DNA of 64,000 nucleotides from DATKAS01 sp963773315. GTDB lineage: Bacteria > Actinomycetota > Acidimicrobiia > Acidimicrobiales > DATKAS01. Under the pieces are notes generated by a model. That model had not been told where the DNA came from, searched no databases, and saw only the letters and a program-made list of their open reading frames with translations. Each line of letters starts with the position of its first letter. The first letter of the stretch is position 1. The DNA lies in contig CAVZAF010000005.1 of NCBI GenBank assembly GCA_963773315.1, positions 558,001 to 622,000 of the forward strand, read 5' to 3'. Below are positions 10,138 to 19,797 of the stretch, in pieces. A program made the position numbers and the translations under genes.

Positions 10138-10950
10138 GCCAACCGGGGCGCCTCCTGCACTTCGTGCGGGTCGACGGACACCTCGTCCGGGTCTCGATCC
10201 GCGGCGAGGGCCGCCCGCTGCTGCTCATCATGGGCCTCGGCGGCAACATCGAGATGTGGGACCCGCTCGAACAGGCGCTCAACGCACGCGGCATCCAGAC
10301 GATCGCCTACGACGCCTCGGGGACCGGCGACTCGCCTGCCGCGGCTGGTCCCGCTGCGGATGCACGGCCTCGCTCGCCAGGCCGCGCACCTGCTCGACGC
10401 GCTCGGCCATCCCCGCGCCGACGTGCTCGGCGTGTCGTTCGGCGGAGCAGTCGCGCAGGAGCTCACGCTCAGTCACCAGCAGCCGCATCCGACGCCTCGT
10501 CCTGGCGTCGACGATGTGCGGCATCGGTGGCGTGCCCGGCAACCCACTCGCGCTCTCGTTGCTCGCGACCCCGTTGCGCTACTACTCGCCCAGCGTTCAT
10601 GCGGCTGACCGCGAACACGTTGTACGGGCCCGGGGCAAGCGAAGACGAAGATCTTCTTCGCCGCCAGATCGCGGCCCGCCGGGCGCGGCCGCCCTCGCTC
10701 TGGGGCTACCTCGGACAGCTGGTGGCCGGCGCGGGTTGGTCGAGCTTCCCGTGGCTGCACCGGATCCGAACCCCCACCCTCGTGCTCACCGGCGAGGCGG
10801 ATGCGATCGTGCCGCCGATCAACGTCGCGCATCCTCGCCCGTCGCATCCCCGGCGCAGAGCTCGAGGTCGTGCCCGACGCGGGTCATCTCTTGCTCCTGG
10901 ACCACGCCGAACGCTCGGCGCTCCGCATCGCCAGGTTCCTCGACGGCTGA
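10134..10950 (+). CDS. Alpha/beta-fold hydrolase (frameshifted)
   Basis: GTG start at 10134 overlaps the phaC stop. The order of motifs is that of an alpha/beta hydrolase: LLLIMGLGGNIEMWDPLE, YDASGTGDSP, the nucleophile elbow VLGVSFGGAVAQELT, TLVLTGEADAIVPP for the acid, and PDAGHLLLLDH for the catalytic His. Indels near 10,340, 10,470, 10,600 and 10,830 shift the frame, so the roughly 270-residue protein is only seen after stitching. Placed after PHA synthase, a depolymerase or thioesterase role is reasonable but unproven. Confidence 0.82.
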
Positions 10951-11039
10951 GGACGTTGTCGCGTTCGCACAACTGAGAGCACGAATCTCGTCGTCCCCGC
11001 CCGAAGCCCCCGGCGCACCGCATCCGTACCGTCGATCAC

Positions 11040-12534
11040 ATGAAGCACATCGAGACGATCACCTGCATCGACCAATTCGCGTCGCTCCCCGACCGGCGGG
11101 CCGCACTCGATCCGGACGGAGCGTGCCTCGACGACGACCGGCTCGCGCTCACCAATACGGAGTTCCTCGGGCGGGTCCGCGCTGCGGCGGAGCTGTTCGC
11201 CGCCCACGGGGTCGGACCTGGCGACGTGATCGCCACGATCCTGACGAACCGGACCGAGCTGGTCGTCACGATGTTCGCGGCGTGGCGGCTCGGCGCGGCC
11301 CTCACCCCAGTCAACCCGAGCCTCACCGCCGGTGAAGCCGAGTTCCAGATCGCGGACGCCGGTGCACGGGTGCTGGTGTTCGAAGGCGACACCATCGACA
11401 TGCCCGGCGTCATCGCCATCGACGTGAGCTCCCTGCCAGTCGAGGCCGAGGGCGATGCGCCGACGCAGGTCGCGCACGACTCGTCCGCGCTGGCCCTGCT
11501 CATCTACACGAGCGGCACCACGGGCACCCCGAAGGGTGTGATGCTCGACCACGCGAACCTCGTCTCGATGGTCGAGATGATCGTCGGCGCCCTGGCTCTG
11601 TCCAGCGCTGACCGTTGCCTGCTGATCCTCCCGCTGTTCCACGTCAACGGCATCGTCGTCAGCGTGCTGTCCCCGCTCGCCGCCGGAGGCTCCACCTCCA
11701 TCACCGCGCGGTTCTCGGCGGCGACGTTCTTCGACACCGTCGAAGCCCTTCGTCCCAGCTACTTCTCAGCGGTCCCTGCGATCTACGCGATCCTGACCGC
11801 ACTCCCGGACGACTGCGTGCCGGACACGTCGTCGATCGAGTTCGCGATCTGTGGCGCGGCACCGATGCCGGCCGAGCTGATCCACCGCTTCGAGGCGCGC
11901 TACGGCATCCCGATCGTCGAGGGCTACGGGCTATCGGAGTGCACGTGCGCAGCCACGATCAACCCGATCGACGGTCAGCGCAAGCCCGGCACGGTTGGGC
12001 GTCCGCTCCCCGGTGTCGATGTGGCCCTCCTCGGCGACGACGACCGAGTGACGCAGCACGGGACGGGAGAGGTGCTCGTGCGCGGTCCGAACGTCATGCG
12101 GGGATACCTCGGTCAACCGACCGAGACCGATCGTGCGCTCGAGGACGGATGGCTGCGCACCGGCGATGTCGGCTACTTCGACGACGACGGCTATCTCGTG
12201 CTCGTCGACCGGGTGAAGGACATGATCATCCGCGGCGGAGAGAACATCTATCCCAAGGAGATCGAGAACGTCCTGTACGGACATCCCGACGTCCTCGAAG
12301 CAGCCGTCGTCGGATGCCCGCACGAAGTGCTCGGCGAGGAGCCTGTGGCCGTCGTTGCGCTCAGAGCCGAGACTGCCACGACTCGCGACGACCTCCACCA
12401 GCGCTGCGCTGCCGCGCTTGCTCGCTACAAGCTTCCCCGCGCGGTCTTCGTGCTCGACGCGCTTCCCGAAGAACGCGGTCGGCAAGATCTCGAAGCCGGC
12501 GCTGAGGGAGATGCTCCGAACGATGCCGCGCTAG
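11040..12534 (+). CDS. Acyl-CoA synthetase (class I adenylate-forming enzyme)
   Basis: Almost intact 497-residue ligase. It shows the P-loop IYTSGTTGTPKGVMLDH (residues 155-170), GYGLSE, the hinge and A8 region DRVKDMIIRGGENIYPKEIE, and the catalytic Lys near the end in NAVGKISK. The last lies in a different frame because one extra base near 12,468 shifts the C-terminus; the true stop is TAG 12532-12534. These enzymes activate fatty or related acids to CoA thioesters with ATP. It follows the PHA synthase and hydrolase genes in the same direction (90-base gap) and could supply the CoA substrate. Confidence 0.88.
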
Positions 12535-12558
12535 CTGACGCGGCGTCGGGTGAGGCCG

Positions 12559-14244
12559 TCAGCGGGGACGCAGATCGGAGACTGTGCGCGCTCGCTCCAC
12601 GAAGGTCTTTCGGCCCGGTCGCTTGGTTGCGAGCCGCGCCCAGGTCCTTGCGCCGATGCCGACGACAGCGAGACCCGCGATCGAGATGCCCCCGATCGTC
12701 GGGCCGGCCTTGCGCCCGATGAGCTGGGCGGCGGCCAGCAGCGAGGCGGACGCGACAAGGCCGTCGACCAAGCGATCGATGGTGCCGTCGACATCGCGCA
12801 CCCGGAAGTCGACACCGACCTGACCTGTGCGCAGACGCTCGAACGTGGCCTGGACCTGCTCGGGGAGGGTTTGCACGAGGTGTTCCCATGAGCGGGCAGT
12901 TCGCAGCGCGCGGTGTGCGATGCGTTCGGGGTCGAATCGTTCGAGCATCATCCGGCGGAGATAGGGCGCTATCAGCTCGGTGGCGCGCAGCTCGGTGCCG
13001 ACGTTCCGGCCGAGCCCTTGGAGGTGAAGCATGACGCGGATCAACAGCGCGAGGTCGGAGGGAAGCAGGAGCTGGTACTCGTGCATCAGCTCGGACCAGC
13101 TCGTGAGGATCGCGGTGACGTCGAGCTGTCCGACGCCGCTGAGGAAGTAGCGGCGGAGCCAGATGTCGAGGTCGGCGCGCAGCTGTGTGACGTTGACGTC
13201 GGCAGGTGGCGTCGTCATCTCCAAGATCGTGTCCGTGAGCTCATCGACGTTCCGCGTGCCGGCCGCGATGACGAGCTCTTCGAGCTGCTCTCGGCGCTGC
13301 GCACTGACATAGCCGACGTCGCCGAAGTCGAGGATCCCGAGGCGGTGCCCGTCGAGGAGGAGGAAGTTGCCGGGGTGGGGGTCAGCGTGGAACAGGCTGT
13401 CGCGAAAGATCATCTCCAGGTAGATCTCCGTGGCCCGACGGACGAGGGCATCGACGTCCCAGCCCGCGGCCTCGAGACGCGCACGATCCGCCAGCGGCTG
13501 GCCGACGAGCCGGCTCATCGTGAGGACGCGACTGGTCGAGTGCTCCGGATAGGGCGTGGGGATGACGACGTCCGGCTCGGCAGCGAAGTTGGCCGTGAAG
13601 CGCTGCAGGTTCGAGAGCTCTTGTCTCATGTCGATGGCGCCGCGCATCATCTTGTCGAACTCCGACACGATCATGGTCGGGCGGTAGCGCGCGAGCTCAG
13701 GATCTTGGCGCTCGACGTACTGGGCGAGCGCTCGCATGATCTCGAGGTCCTCGTTGACCGTGCGCTCGACGCCGTCGTGCAACACCTTCACGACGACCTC
13801 GGTGCCGTCGTGGAGCGTGGCCGCGTGCACTTGCGCGACCGACCCCGAGCCCATCGCCTCGGCTTCGAACGTCGCGAACGACTTCTCGAGCGGGGCGCCG
13901 AGCTCGTCGATCACGACACGGCCGGCGACTTCCGGCGGATCCGGTGGAACCGACGCGTGAAGCTCCTCGAGCTCGGAAGCGACCTCCGCTCCGACCACGT
14001 CGGGGCGCAGGCTCAGCATCTGGCCGAACTTGACGAACGTCGTCCCCAGTTCGACCGCGGCCCCGCGCATGCGCTCACCCGGGGAGAGAGCCGCGAGGGC
14101 CGGATCTGCGAGACGTTGCGCAAGCTTGACGCCGGCGACACCCTCTCGGTCTGCCCAGTCGGCCAAGCCATAGCGGCGGAGCACCGACATGATCTCGCCC
14201 AAGCGCTTGCGATGTTTCGTGAGCGCTGCAGTCAGCTCGTCCAT
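12559..14244 (-). CDS. ABC1/UbiB/AarF-family atypical kinase
   Basis: 561 residues from ATG 14244, intact. Family motifs are in order: KFGQMLSLRPDVVGAEVA (KxGQ), the Ala-rich loop MGSGSVAQVHAATLHDGTEV, the conserved Lys in VVVKVL, DPHPGNFLLL and the metal-binding DFG in GILDFGDVGYVS. The C-terminal 60 residues have two hydrophobic stretches, possibly a membrane hairpin. UbiB-type kinase-like proteins support isoprenoid quinone or lipid metabolism; substrate assignment here would be speculation. It converges on the acyl-CoA synthetase gene and lies 30 bases downstream of the DUF1003 gene, its likely operon partner. Confidence 0.88.
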   Translation of the reverse strand: MDELTAALTKHRKRLGEIMSVLRRYGLADWADREGVAGVKLAQRLADPALAALSPGERMRGAAVELGTTFVKFGQMLSLRPDVVGAEVASELEELHASVPPDPPEVAGRVVIDELGAPLEKSFATFEAEAMGSGSVAQVHAATLHDGTEVVVKVLHDGVERTVNEDLEIMRALAQYVERQDPELARYRPTMIVSEFDKMMRGAIDMRQELSNLQRFTANFAAEPDVVIPTPYPEHSTSRVLTMSRLVGQPLADRARLEAAGWDVDALVRRATEIYLEMIFRDSLFHADPHPGNFLLLDGHRLGILDFGDVGYVSAQRREQLEELVIAAGTRNVDELTDTILEMTTPPADVNVTQLRADLDIWLRRYFLSGVGQLDVTAILTSWSELMHEYQLLLPSDLALLIRVMLHLQGLGRNVGTELRATELIAPYLRRMMLERFDPERIAHRALRTARSWEHLVQTLPEQVQATFERLRTGQVGVDFRVRDVDGTIDRLVDGLVASASLLAAAQLIGRKAGPTIGGISIAGLAVVGIGARTWARLATKRPGRKTFVERARTVSDLRPR

Positions 14245-14274
14245 CGGCGCTCCCCCTTCTCAACCAACGTGACA

Positions 14275-14778
14275 CTACGCCGGAGGCGCATTGGTCGGTC
14301 CGGCTGTGGCGGGCGGCGAGCCCTCGCCGACCTTCTGCCGCACCTCCTCGACGAGCGCCTGGATCTCTTGGGTCATCGTGTGGACCGCACGGGTCAGGTC
14401 CGTGTTCAGCTTCAGTTCCGTCTCGGATGCATGGAAGTCGTGGTCGGCCTTCGCCTGCTGGAATACCGCCTGCCGGTTCTGGCCGATCATCACGAACGTC
14501 GACAGGAAGATCGCTTCCAGCGACACGATGAACGTGAGGAACTGGAACGGATAGCGGTCGGCCCCGAAGAGACCGGAAGCGACCCAGAACGCAAAGATCG
14601 CGACGTGCACCCACACGAACGTCATTGAGCCTGCGAACGTCGTGACGCGATCGGCGAGGTGCATCTGCCAGTCGTCCGCCCGCTTCTTCAACTGGTAGAT
14701 GACGACCGGCGAGTGTTGCTCGTCGTGCGGCTCGTATTTCGGGACTGAGCCGTGGACGTCGGTGTGGACTGTGGACAT
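14275..14778 (-). CDS. DUF1003 membrane protein
   Basis: 167 residues from ATG 14778. The core ADRVTTFAGSMTFVWVHVAIF with two transmembrane helices, followed by FQFLTFIVSLEAIFLSTFVM and QNRQA, is the DUF1003 signature. The C-terminal part is a charged helix (HASETELKLNTDLTRAVHTM). The function of the family is unknown; it is a small inner-membrane protein. It lies upstream of the UbiB-like kinase on the same strand. The 227 bases between its start and the first array repeat hold nothing else I can support. Confidence 0.85.
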   Translation of the reverse strand: MSTVHTDVHGSVPKYEPHDEQHSPVVIYQLKKRADDWQMHLADRVTTFAGSMTFVWVHVAIFAFWVASGLFGADRYPFQFLTFIVSLEAIFLSTFVMIGQNRQAVFQQAKADHDFHASETELKLNTDLTRAVHTMTQEIQALVEEVRQKVGEGSPPATAGPTNAPPA

Positions 14779-15005
14779 CGCCGAGCCTCCCAAGGTCCGC
14801 GTGCAGCAAGAGTGTTGTCACACGCGACGGCGGCAGCACGTCCACCCGTCCTCCTGTCAGAGGGCGCCCTCTGGCGATGAAGCACGAGCAGCACTTCGAA
14901 GACTTCGGGACGGGATTCGCCAGCCAACTCGGAGGTCTCCGCGAAAGTCGCTGCGAGGTCGTGTCGCGCCAGCGTTGCGACGCAACTTCTGACTCTCATG
15001 AGCGT

Positions 15006-15198
15006 CGAGTACTCCGCTGTGCGAGCGCTGTGCTCGAAGGAGGTCGCGCTCGCTTCGTTCGACATCCCAGGTAGGCGCCCCTGGGAGGATTCGAACCTCC
15101 GGCCTTCGGATTAGAAGGCCTACCGGGCTGAGCGGTGTGCTCAACAGCAAGAAACCCAGGTCGCCGCTGAGCGACGCAGCGCGAGCTATCCGTTGTCT
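15006..15198 (+). repeat. Array repeat copy 1 (type-1 core), leftmost
   Basis: Left arm 15006-15037 (divergent: CGAGTACTCCGCTGT then GAGCGCTGTGCTCGA), core 15075-15120, right arm 15128-15198 (CTGAGCGGTGTGCTCAACAG to CGAGCTATCCGTTGTCTC). The core is the 3' half of an Arg(UCU)-type tRNA on the minus strand: anticodon loop CTTCTAA, T-arm GGAGG-TTCGAAT-CCTCC, acceptor CAGGGGC. The arms differ from the consensus more than in most copies, consistent with an old or end-of-array copy. No tRNA 5' half is adjacent. Confidence 0.9.
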
Positions 15199-15399
15199 CC
15201 CAGAGACAACCCCGCTAAGCGTTGAGTGCGGGTAGGTATCTCGAGGCCGGGGCCGAGCAGAGCGACACACGCTGGCGCCGTCGACCGGGGTCTTGGTCGT
15301 CTCATGGACCCTCCGGCATTCGACAGCCCTTCGGGCACAGGCCGCCCCAAGAACTGACCCCACTGGACGAGATCGATGCCCATGCGCAGCTGCAAACCA

Positions 15400-15474
15400 C
15401 TACGCCCGACGGATGAGATGGATGATCGCGACGATCACGAGGATCACGAGGAGAGTTCCCAGACCGATATACAT
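15400..15474 (-). CDS. 24-residue single-span membrane peptide
   Basis: Translation from ATG 15474 gives MYIGLGTLLVILVIVAIIHL followed by IRRA and a stop: one transmembrane helix with a positively charged C-terminal tail, so the N-terminus should face out. A GAAAGG ribosome-binding site sits seven bases before the ATG. Tiny proteins of exactly this build are common in actinobacteria and usually missed by gene finders; their role is not known. It lies alone at the start of the first cassette, divergent from the PLD fragment. Confidence 0.65.
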   Translation of the reverse strand: MYIGLGTLLVILVIVAIIHLIRRA

Positions 15475-15521
15475 GGTGAGCCTTTCTCTGTCCCGAGCCC
15501 GCGAGACCCGGCGGGCTACTT

Positions 15522-16783
15522 GTGCAAGACGTCCTTGACCTTGTCTTTGCCGACGACCTCAACGAGGCAGGCGGGCAGGTGTTCGTTGACGAGAGGGTGC
15601 GACGGGGTGGAAGCCACCACCAGAAGCTGTTCGTCATCCGCCACCGCGGCGACGCTGACAGCGACGTGGCCTTCGTCGGGGGGATCGATCTCGCACACGG
15701 CCGCCACGACGACGCGCTGCACAACGGCGATCCGCAGGCGATCGCTATCGACCGGCGGTACGGTCCGACGCCCGCGTGGCATGACCTACAAGTGGAGGTA
15801 CGCGGACCGGTGGTCGGCGACCTCGAGCACACGTTCCGCGAACGCTGGGAAGATCCGCTGCCCGTTGCACGAGAGCCGCGGAGTCGCCGGCTGGCCCGCT
15901 CCGCCGGTCAGCCCACGCGCCCGGCGTCGCTCCCTCCGCAGGCACCGGACCCCCCGCCGGTCGGCACACACGCAGTTCAGGTGCTGCGCACCTATCCCGC
16001 CAAGCGTCCGGTATACCCCTTTGCGCCGCGCGGCGAACGGAGCGTCGCCAGGGCATACATGAAGGCATTCGCGCGAGCGCGGAGCCTGATCTACATAGAA
16101 GACCAATACATGTGGTGCGTGGACGCCGCCGACGCCGTCGCGAGTGTGCTGCGCAAACACCAGCAGCTTCGTGTTGTGGTCGTCGTGCCCGCATACCCCG
16201 ATGAGGACGGTCGTGTCTCTGGTGCCGCGAACCGGATCAGTCAGCTGCCGCGTCCTCGCTCGGCTCGCTGAGGCAGGCGGCGACCGCTTCGCCGCTTACC
16301 ACCTCGAACGACAGGACGGAATGCCGATCTACATCCACGCCAAGCTGTGCATCGTCGACGATGTATGGGTGATGGCCGGCTCCGACAACTTCAATCGGCC
16401 TTCGTGGACACACGACTCCGAGCTGTCGATCGCCATCCTCGACACCCAGCCGGACGAGCGCGAGCCCCACGATCCCGGGGCCTTCGGCGACGGGGCGTGT
16501 GCTCGCCCGAAACACCCGGATCGACCTCTGGCGCGAGCACCTCGAGCGCGACGACGTCCCCGTCGATCCCACGAACGGCTTCCGGATGGTGTCCGACTCC
16601 GCCGCCGCACTCGACGCCTGGTACGACCACGGACAGCTGGATGCCCGACCACCGGGCAGGCTCCGTCGCCATCGACCGACGCCGGTCGCCTGGTGGGCGC
16701 GGCCGCTGGCCGAGAGCTTCTACCGCCTCGTCGGCGACCCGGACGGCCGTCCGTTCGCGCTGCGCCGCCGTGGGGCCTACTAG
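15522..16783 (+). pseudogene. Phospholipase D family protein, N-terminally truncated and frameshifted
   Basis: Both catalytic HKD motifs are present: SHHQKLFVIRHRG with GGIDLAHGR downstream, and HAKLCIVDDVWVMAGSDNFN. Between them are YIEDQYMW and a variable linker. The family region that normally precedes the first HKD (roughly 100-130 residues) is absent: the frame opens only 45 codons upstream, with the 24-residue membrane gene and an array repeat immediately before it. Frameshifts occur near 15,860, 16,250 and 16,500. PLD enzymes hydrolyse or transfer phosphatidyl groups. Lacking its N-terminus the gene may be dead, or a cassette-borne fragment. Confidence 0.8.
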
Positions 16784-16910
16784 ACGGGGCGGATCGGATG
16801 TGAAGTCAGTGCGTTCGTCTCCTCGACGCAGGGATCACCGCGGGCAACCGGAGCGCGGACAGTCCCCATCGGGGGACGACCACGACAGCGCCACTCGCGT
16901 CGTGGCTTGT

Positions 16911-17103
16911 CGAGTAATCCGTCGTCCGAGCGCTGTGCTCAAGCGAGCCTCGATCACGACAGCTCGTCTTCCCTGGTCAGCGCCCCCGGCAGGATTTGAA
17001 CCTGCGACCCACGGATTAGAAGGCCCACAGCACTGAGCGCTGTGCGCAACAGGAAGTTCCCACGTCACTCGTGAGCGACACGGCGCGAGTTATCCGTTGT
17101 CTC
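16911..17103 (+). repeat. Array repeat copy 2 (type-2 core)
   Basis: Left arm 16911-16942 (CGAGTAATCCGTCGTC plus the Y motif), core 16980-17025, right arm 17026-17103. The core has a different tRNA body from copy 1: T-stem GCAGG/CCTGC around TTCAAAT, variable region GGGTC, acceptor CGGGGGC, but the same CTTCTAA anticodon loop. Total length is 193 bp, like copy 1. Confidence 0.93.
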
Positions 17104-17193
17104 CGAAGGCCCGAGGCACGATCATGGCCGAACCTATCGACGGGAGACCCGGTCACCAGAGCCAGGGTGCGGCGACTGATCGTCGAAGGACGC

Positions 17194-17400
17194 TCAGGCC
17201 ACGGCAATCGAAGGCTGTTCGGTTCCGCAGTACTCGCATTTGGACGCTCCAGCGGGGAGATCCTCGGACAAGCAGGCCGGGCAGGCCTTCACCGGCGCTG
17301 GGTCACCGAAAACGATCTCACCCCGATGGGCCATCATCGCCTTGTACGGCACAACAATGAGGAAGTAGAGGACGGCCATGAACAGCTGGACTCGGTGACG
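17194..17400 (-). pseudogene. C-terminal fragment resembling MscL with a zinc-ribbon tail
   Basis: The minus strand reads VQLFMAVLYFLIVVPYKAMM followed by a linker and a two-CxxC zinc ribbon (CPACLSE and CEYCGTEQ). This matches the last membrane helix and the C-terminal zinc ribbon found in some actinobacterial large-conductance mechanosensitive channels; the identity is by pattern and moderately certain. The first helix and most of the channel are missing: the frame runs head-on into the start region of the arabinofuranosidase gene at about 17,410. An internal ATG at 17379 could make a 61-residue peptide, but a working channel is not possible. Confidence 0.5.
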
Positions 17401-17471
17401 AGCGAGGCGCCGGTATGGTGCGCGCTCGCCGCGCCGCCGTAGCCGCGAGAGCGACCCATCAGGAGCGAACT

Positions 17472-19028
17472 GTGAACACAGCGCAGAGCATCGACGACGC
17501 CGCGCACAAGGCCCAGGTCGACCTCCACACGGAACATCGCGTCGCCGCTATCGATGAGCGGATCTTCTCCGGCTTCCTGGAACACATGGGTCGGGCGGTC
17601 TACCAGGGGGTGTTCGATCCCGGCAGCCCGCTGAGCGATCAGCGCGGGTTCCGGCGGGACGTGATCGACGCGCTCGCTCCACTGCGCATGCCGATGGTGC
17701 GCTACCCGGGCGGGAACTTCGTGTCGAACTACGACTGGCGCAACGGTGTGGGGCCCCGCGACCGACGCCCCCGACGCCCCGACTTCGCGTGGCGGTCGAT
17801 CGAGACGAACCAGTTCGGCACCGATGAGTTCATGTCCTGGTGCCAGGAGATCGGCGCCGAACCAATGCTGGCGGTCAACCTCGGAACCGCCGGCGCCAAG
17901 GAGGCGGCGGAGCTCCTCGAGTACTGCAACTTGCCGGTCGGCACGAGCATCGCCGATGCACGCGCCGCCAACGGTCACCCCGAGCCTTATCGCGTGAAGA
18001 TGTGGTGCCTGGGCAACGAGATGGATGCGCCCTGGCAAGCAGGGCACGTCTCGGCGCCGACCTATGCCGAGCGAGCCATCGCCGCTGGGTCCCTCATGAA
18101 GGGCCTTGACCCGACCATCGAGACGGTCGCCTGCGGCAGCAGCATCAACTGGCTTCCGACATACCCCGAGTGGGACCGCATCGTTGTCGAGGAGTGCTGG
18201 AACCACATCGACTACATCTCCGCCCACCACTACAGCCGCAACGACGATGACGACACCGCGTCGTTCCTCTCCCAGGGGGTCGAGCTCGACGCGATCATCA
18301 CCCAGTACCGCGGACTGCTCGACCACGTGCGCGCCGTCAAGCGCAGCTTTCACCGAGTCCACATCTCGTTCGACGAATGGAACGTCTGGTACCGCGAGAT
18401 GGATACCCATGGTGGCTTCCAAGAGGCGCCCCACCTGCTCGAGGAGACCTACAACCTCCAGGACGCCCTCGTGTGCGCGCAGTACCTCCATGCCTTCCTT
18501 CGCCACGCCGACGTCGTCAAGGTCGCCTGCCTCGCGCAGATCGTCAACGTCATCGCGCCGATCCTGACCCGCAGCGACAGCCTCCTCGTACAGAGCATCT
18601 ACTGGCCCTTCCGAATGCTGCGCGACGCCGCTGCCGGCGATGCCCTCCGCGTTGCCGTACGAGCTCCCGACATGAAGACGCCGCGCCGCGGCGACGTGCC
18701 CGTCATCGACGTCGCCGCCACCTTCGACGAAAAGACCGGCAAGGCATCCGTCTCCCTCGTCAGCCGAGATGCCGAGAAGCCCGTCGACGTGCAGCTGAGG
18801 ATTGCTGATCGCGCCATGAACATCACTTCGGCCACCGTGCTGCACGCACACCCCAAAGCGCAGAACGACTGGGACTCACCCGACAGGGTCGCACCCACCG
18901 AGCTCTCCGTGATCACGCACGACGACGGCACATTGCGGTTCCGGGTGCCGGCACCCGCGCATGCCGTGCTGCAACTGACGAGCCTCGAAACGGGCGGCAC
19001 CCGCAGTGGCGTAGGTCTCCCCCGCTGA
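17472..19028 (+). CDS. abfA: Alpha-L-arabinofuranosidase, GH51
   Basis: 518-residue enzyme, intact, GTG start at 17472 with AGGAG six bases upstream. GH51 features: IFSGFLEHMGRAVYQGVFDP, MVRYPGGNFVSNYDW, the acid/base Glu in MWCLGNEMDAPWQ and the nucleophile Glu in HISFDEWNVWYR; a C-terminal beta-sandwich follows. It releases terminal arabinose from arabinan or arabinoxylan, or turns over cell-wall arabinans. No signal peptide is seen, so it is probably cytoplasmic and acts on imported oligosaccharides. It is the only intact gene of its cassette. Confidence 0.93.
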   Translation: MNTAQSIDDAAHKAQVDLHTEHRVAAIDERIFSGFLEHMGRAVYQGVFDPGSPLSDQRGFRRDVIDALAPLRMPMVRYPGGNFVSNYDWRNGVGPRDRRPRRPDFAWRSIETNQFGTDEFMSWCQEIGAEPMLAVNLGTAGAKEAAELLEYCNLPVGTSIADARAANGHPEPYRVKMWCLGNEMDAPWQAGHVSAPTYAERAIAAGSLMKGLDPTIETVACGSSINWLPTYPEWDRIVVEECWNHIDYISAHHYSRNDDDDTASFLSQGVELDAIITQYRGLLDHVRAVKRSFHRVHISFDEWNVWYREMDTHGGFQEAPHLLEETYNLQDALVCAQYLHAFLRHADVVKVACLAQIVNVIAPILTRSDSLLVQSIYWPFRMLRDAAAGDALRVAVRAPDMKTPRRGDVPVIDVAATFDEKTGKASVSLVSRDAEKPVDVQLRIADRAMNITSATVLHAHPKAQNDWDSPDRVAPTELSVITHDDGTLRFRVPAPAHAVLQLTSLETGGTRSGVGLPR

Positions 19029-19103
19029 CTGGAGCGATGGGGCCAACGAAGTGCACGAGTGAACACGATCGGTCCTGGAAGCATCATGAGCCCGCTCGCC
19101 CGC

Positions 19104-19180
19104 GAGCACCGAGCCGTGCTCAACATGTAATTCCCCACGTCACTCGCGAGCGACACGGCGCGAGTCATCCGTGATCTCGC
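19104..19180 (+). repeat. Isolated right arm of the array repeat (copy 3a, degenerate)
   Basis: Contains GAGCCGTGCTCAAC, a near-intact ACGTCACTCGCGAGCGACAC block and a decayed X motif (CGAGTCATCCGTGATC). No left arm or tRNA-derived core precedes it; the sequence before is the end of the arabinofuranosidase cassette. IS481 remnant sequence follows. It is probably the surviving edge of a copy disrupted by the insertion sequence. Confidence 0.75.
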
Positions 19181-19182
19181 CG

Positions 19183-19285
19183 TCCTGAGCTCACCCTCGA
19201 CCCGACCACCGACTACCAAGCCCAACCAGAAATCGTGAACGATGTCCCGTGACAGCTGCACACGATGTCTCGCGATATCGCACTC
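19183..19285 (+). pseudogene. IS481-family transposase 3' remnant with right terminal repeat
   Basis: The frame ELTLDPTTDYQAQ parallels the C-terminal TLTIDPTHDYQ of the complete IS481-type transposase at 43151-44344. It is followed by a terminal-repeat-like end (GATGTCTCGCGATATCGCA), close to the right end of that element (GATGTCTCGCGACATCACA). The remnant abuts the tRNA-derived core at 19286 exactly as the intact IS abuts the core at 44383. Only about 100 bases remain. Confidence 0.7.
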
Positions 19286-19410
19286 GCGCCCCCGGCAGGA
19301 TTTGAACCTGCGACCCGCGGATTAGAAGGCCTACAGCACTGAGCGCTGTGTTCAACAGGAAGTTCCCTGCTCACTCCTGAGCGACGCGACGCGAGTTATC
19401 CGTTGTCTCG
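19286..19410 (+). repeat. Array repeat copy 3b (type-2 core plus right arm)
   Basis: Core 19286-19331 (GCAGG-type T-stem, CTTCTAA loop) and right arm to 19410 ending CGAGTTATCCGTTGTCTC. The left arm is missing and replaced by the IS481 remnant, so together with copy 3a this is one disrupted site. Confidence 0.9.
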
Positions 19411-19797
19411 CTCATTCGCATCATGGTGCTCCGGAAGCCTTGCTGCGTTTCGATTCACCGGCGGGCCGGAGTGGTCTGGACATTACGGCGTGCGATCGAC
19501 GCCGATCACCTCGGGCACCGGTTCGCCTCGGTACGACACGCTCTTGACGCCGCCCTTCAGCCTGGACAGCCCGGGGAACCGGCAGATCGGTATCCATCGG
19601 CTCACGGTGGTTGCCATGAGAGCGAAGCATCGGCGGTCCTCCGTAGCTAGCGCCGTCGATCTGCGCGTTCGGGGGAGGCAGCGTCGGCGCGATACATGAG
19701 CGTCGCGCGCGCCGCCGAGCCGGCGTTTCGAGGCAGTGCGTGGACGAGCGATGTCGTGGGACTTCCCTCGACGAGGGCCGGGGTTCACGCGATGCGC
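19411..19797. other. Intergenic stretch, no supported gene
   Basis: 387 bases after repeat copy 3b. A minus-strand frame (ending near 19,485) gives a short peptide containing RLKGGVKSVSYRGEPVPE, but I cannot match it to a family and it lacks a convincing start. I see no RNA gene or clear regulatory site. Confidence 0.4.

Noticed and set aside
12913..14628. Long plus-strand open frame opposite the UbiB-like kinase and DUF1003 genes
   Set aside because: Antisense shadow in high-GC DNA; the minus-strand product has complete family motifs.
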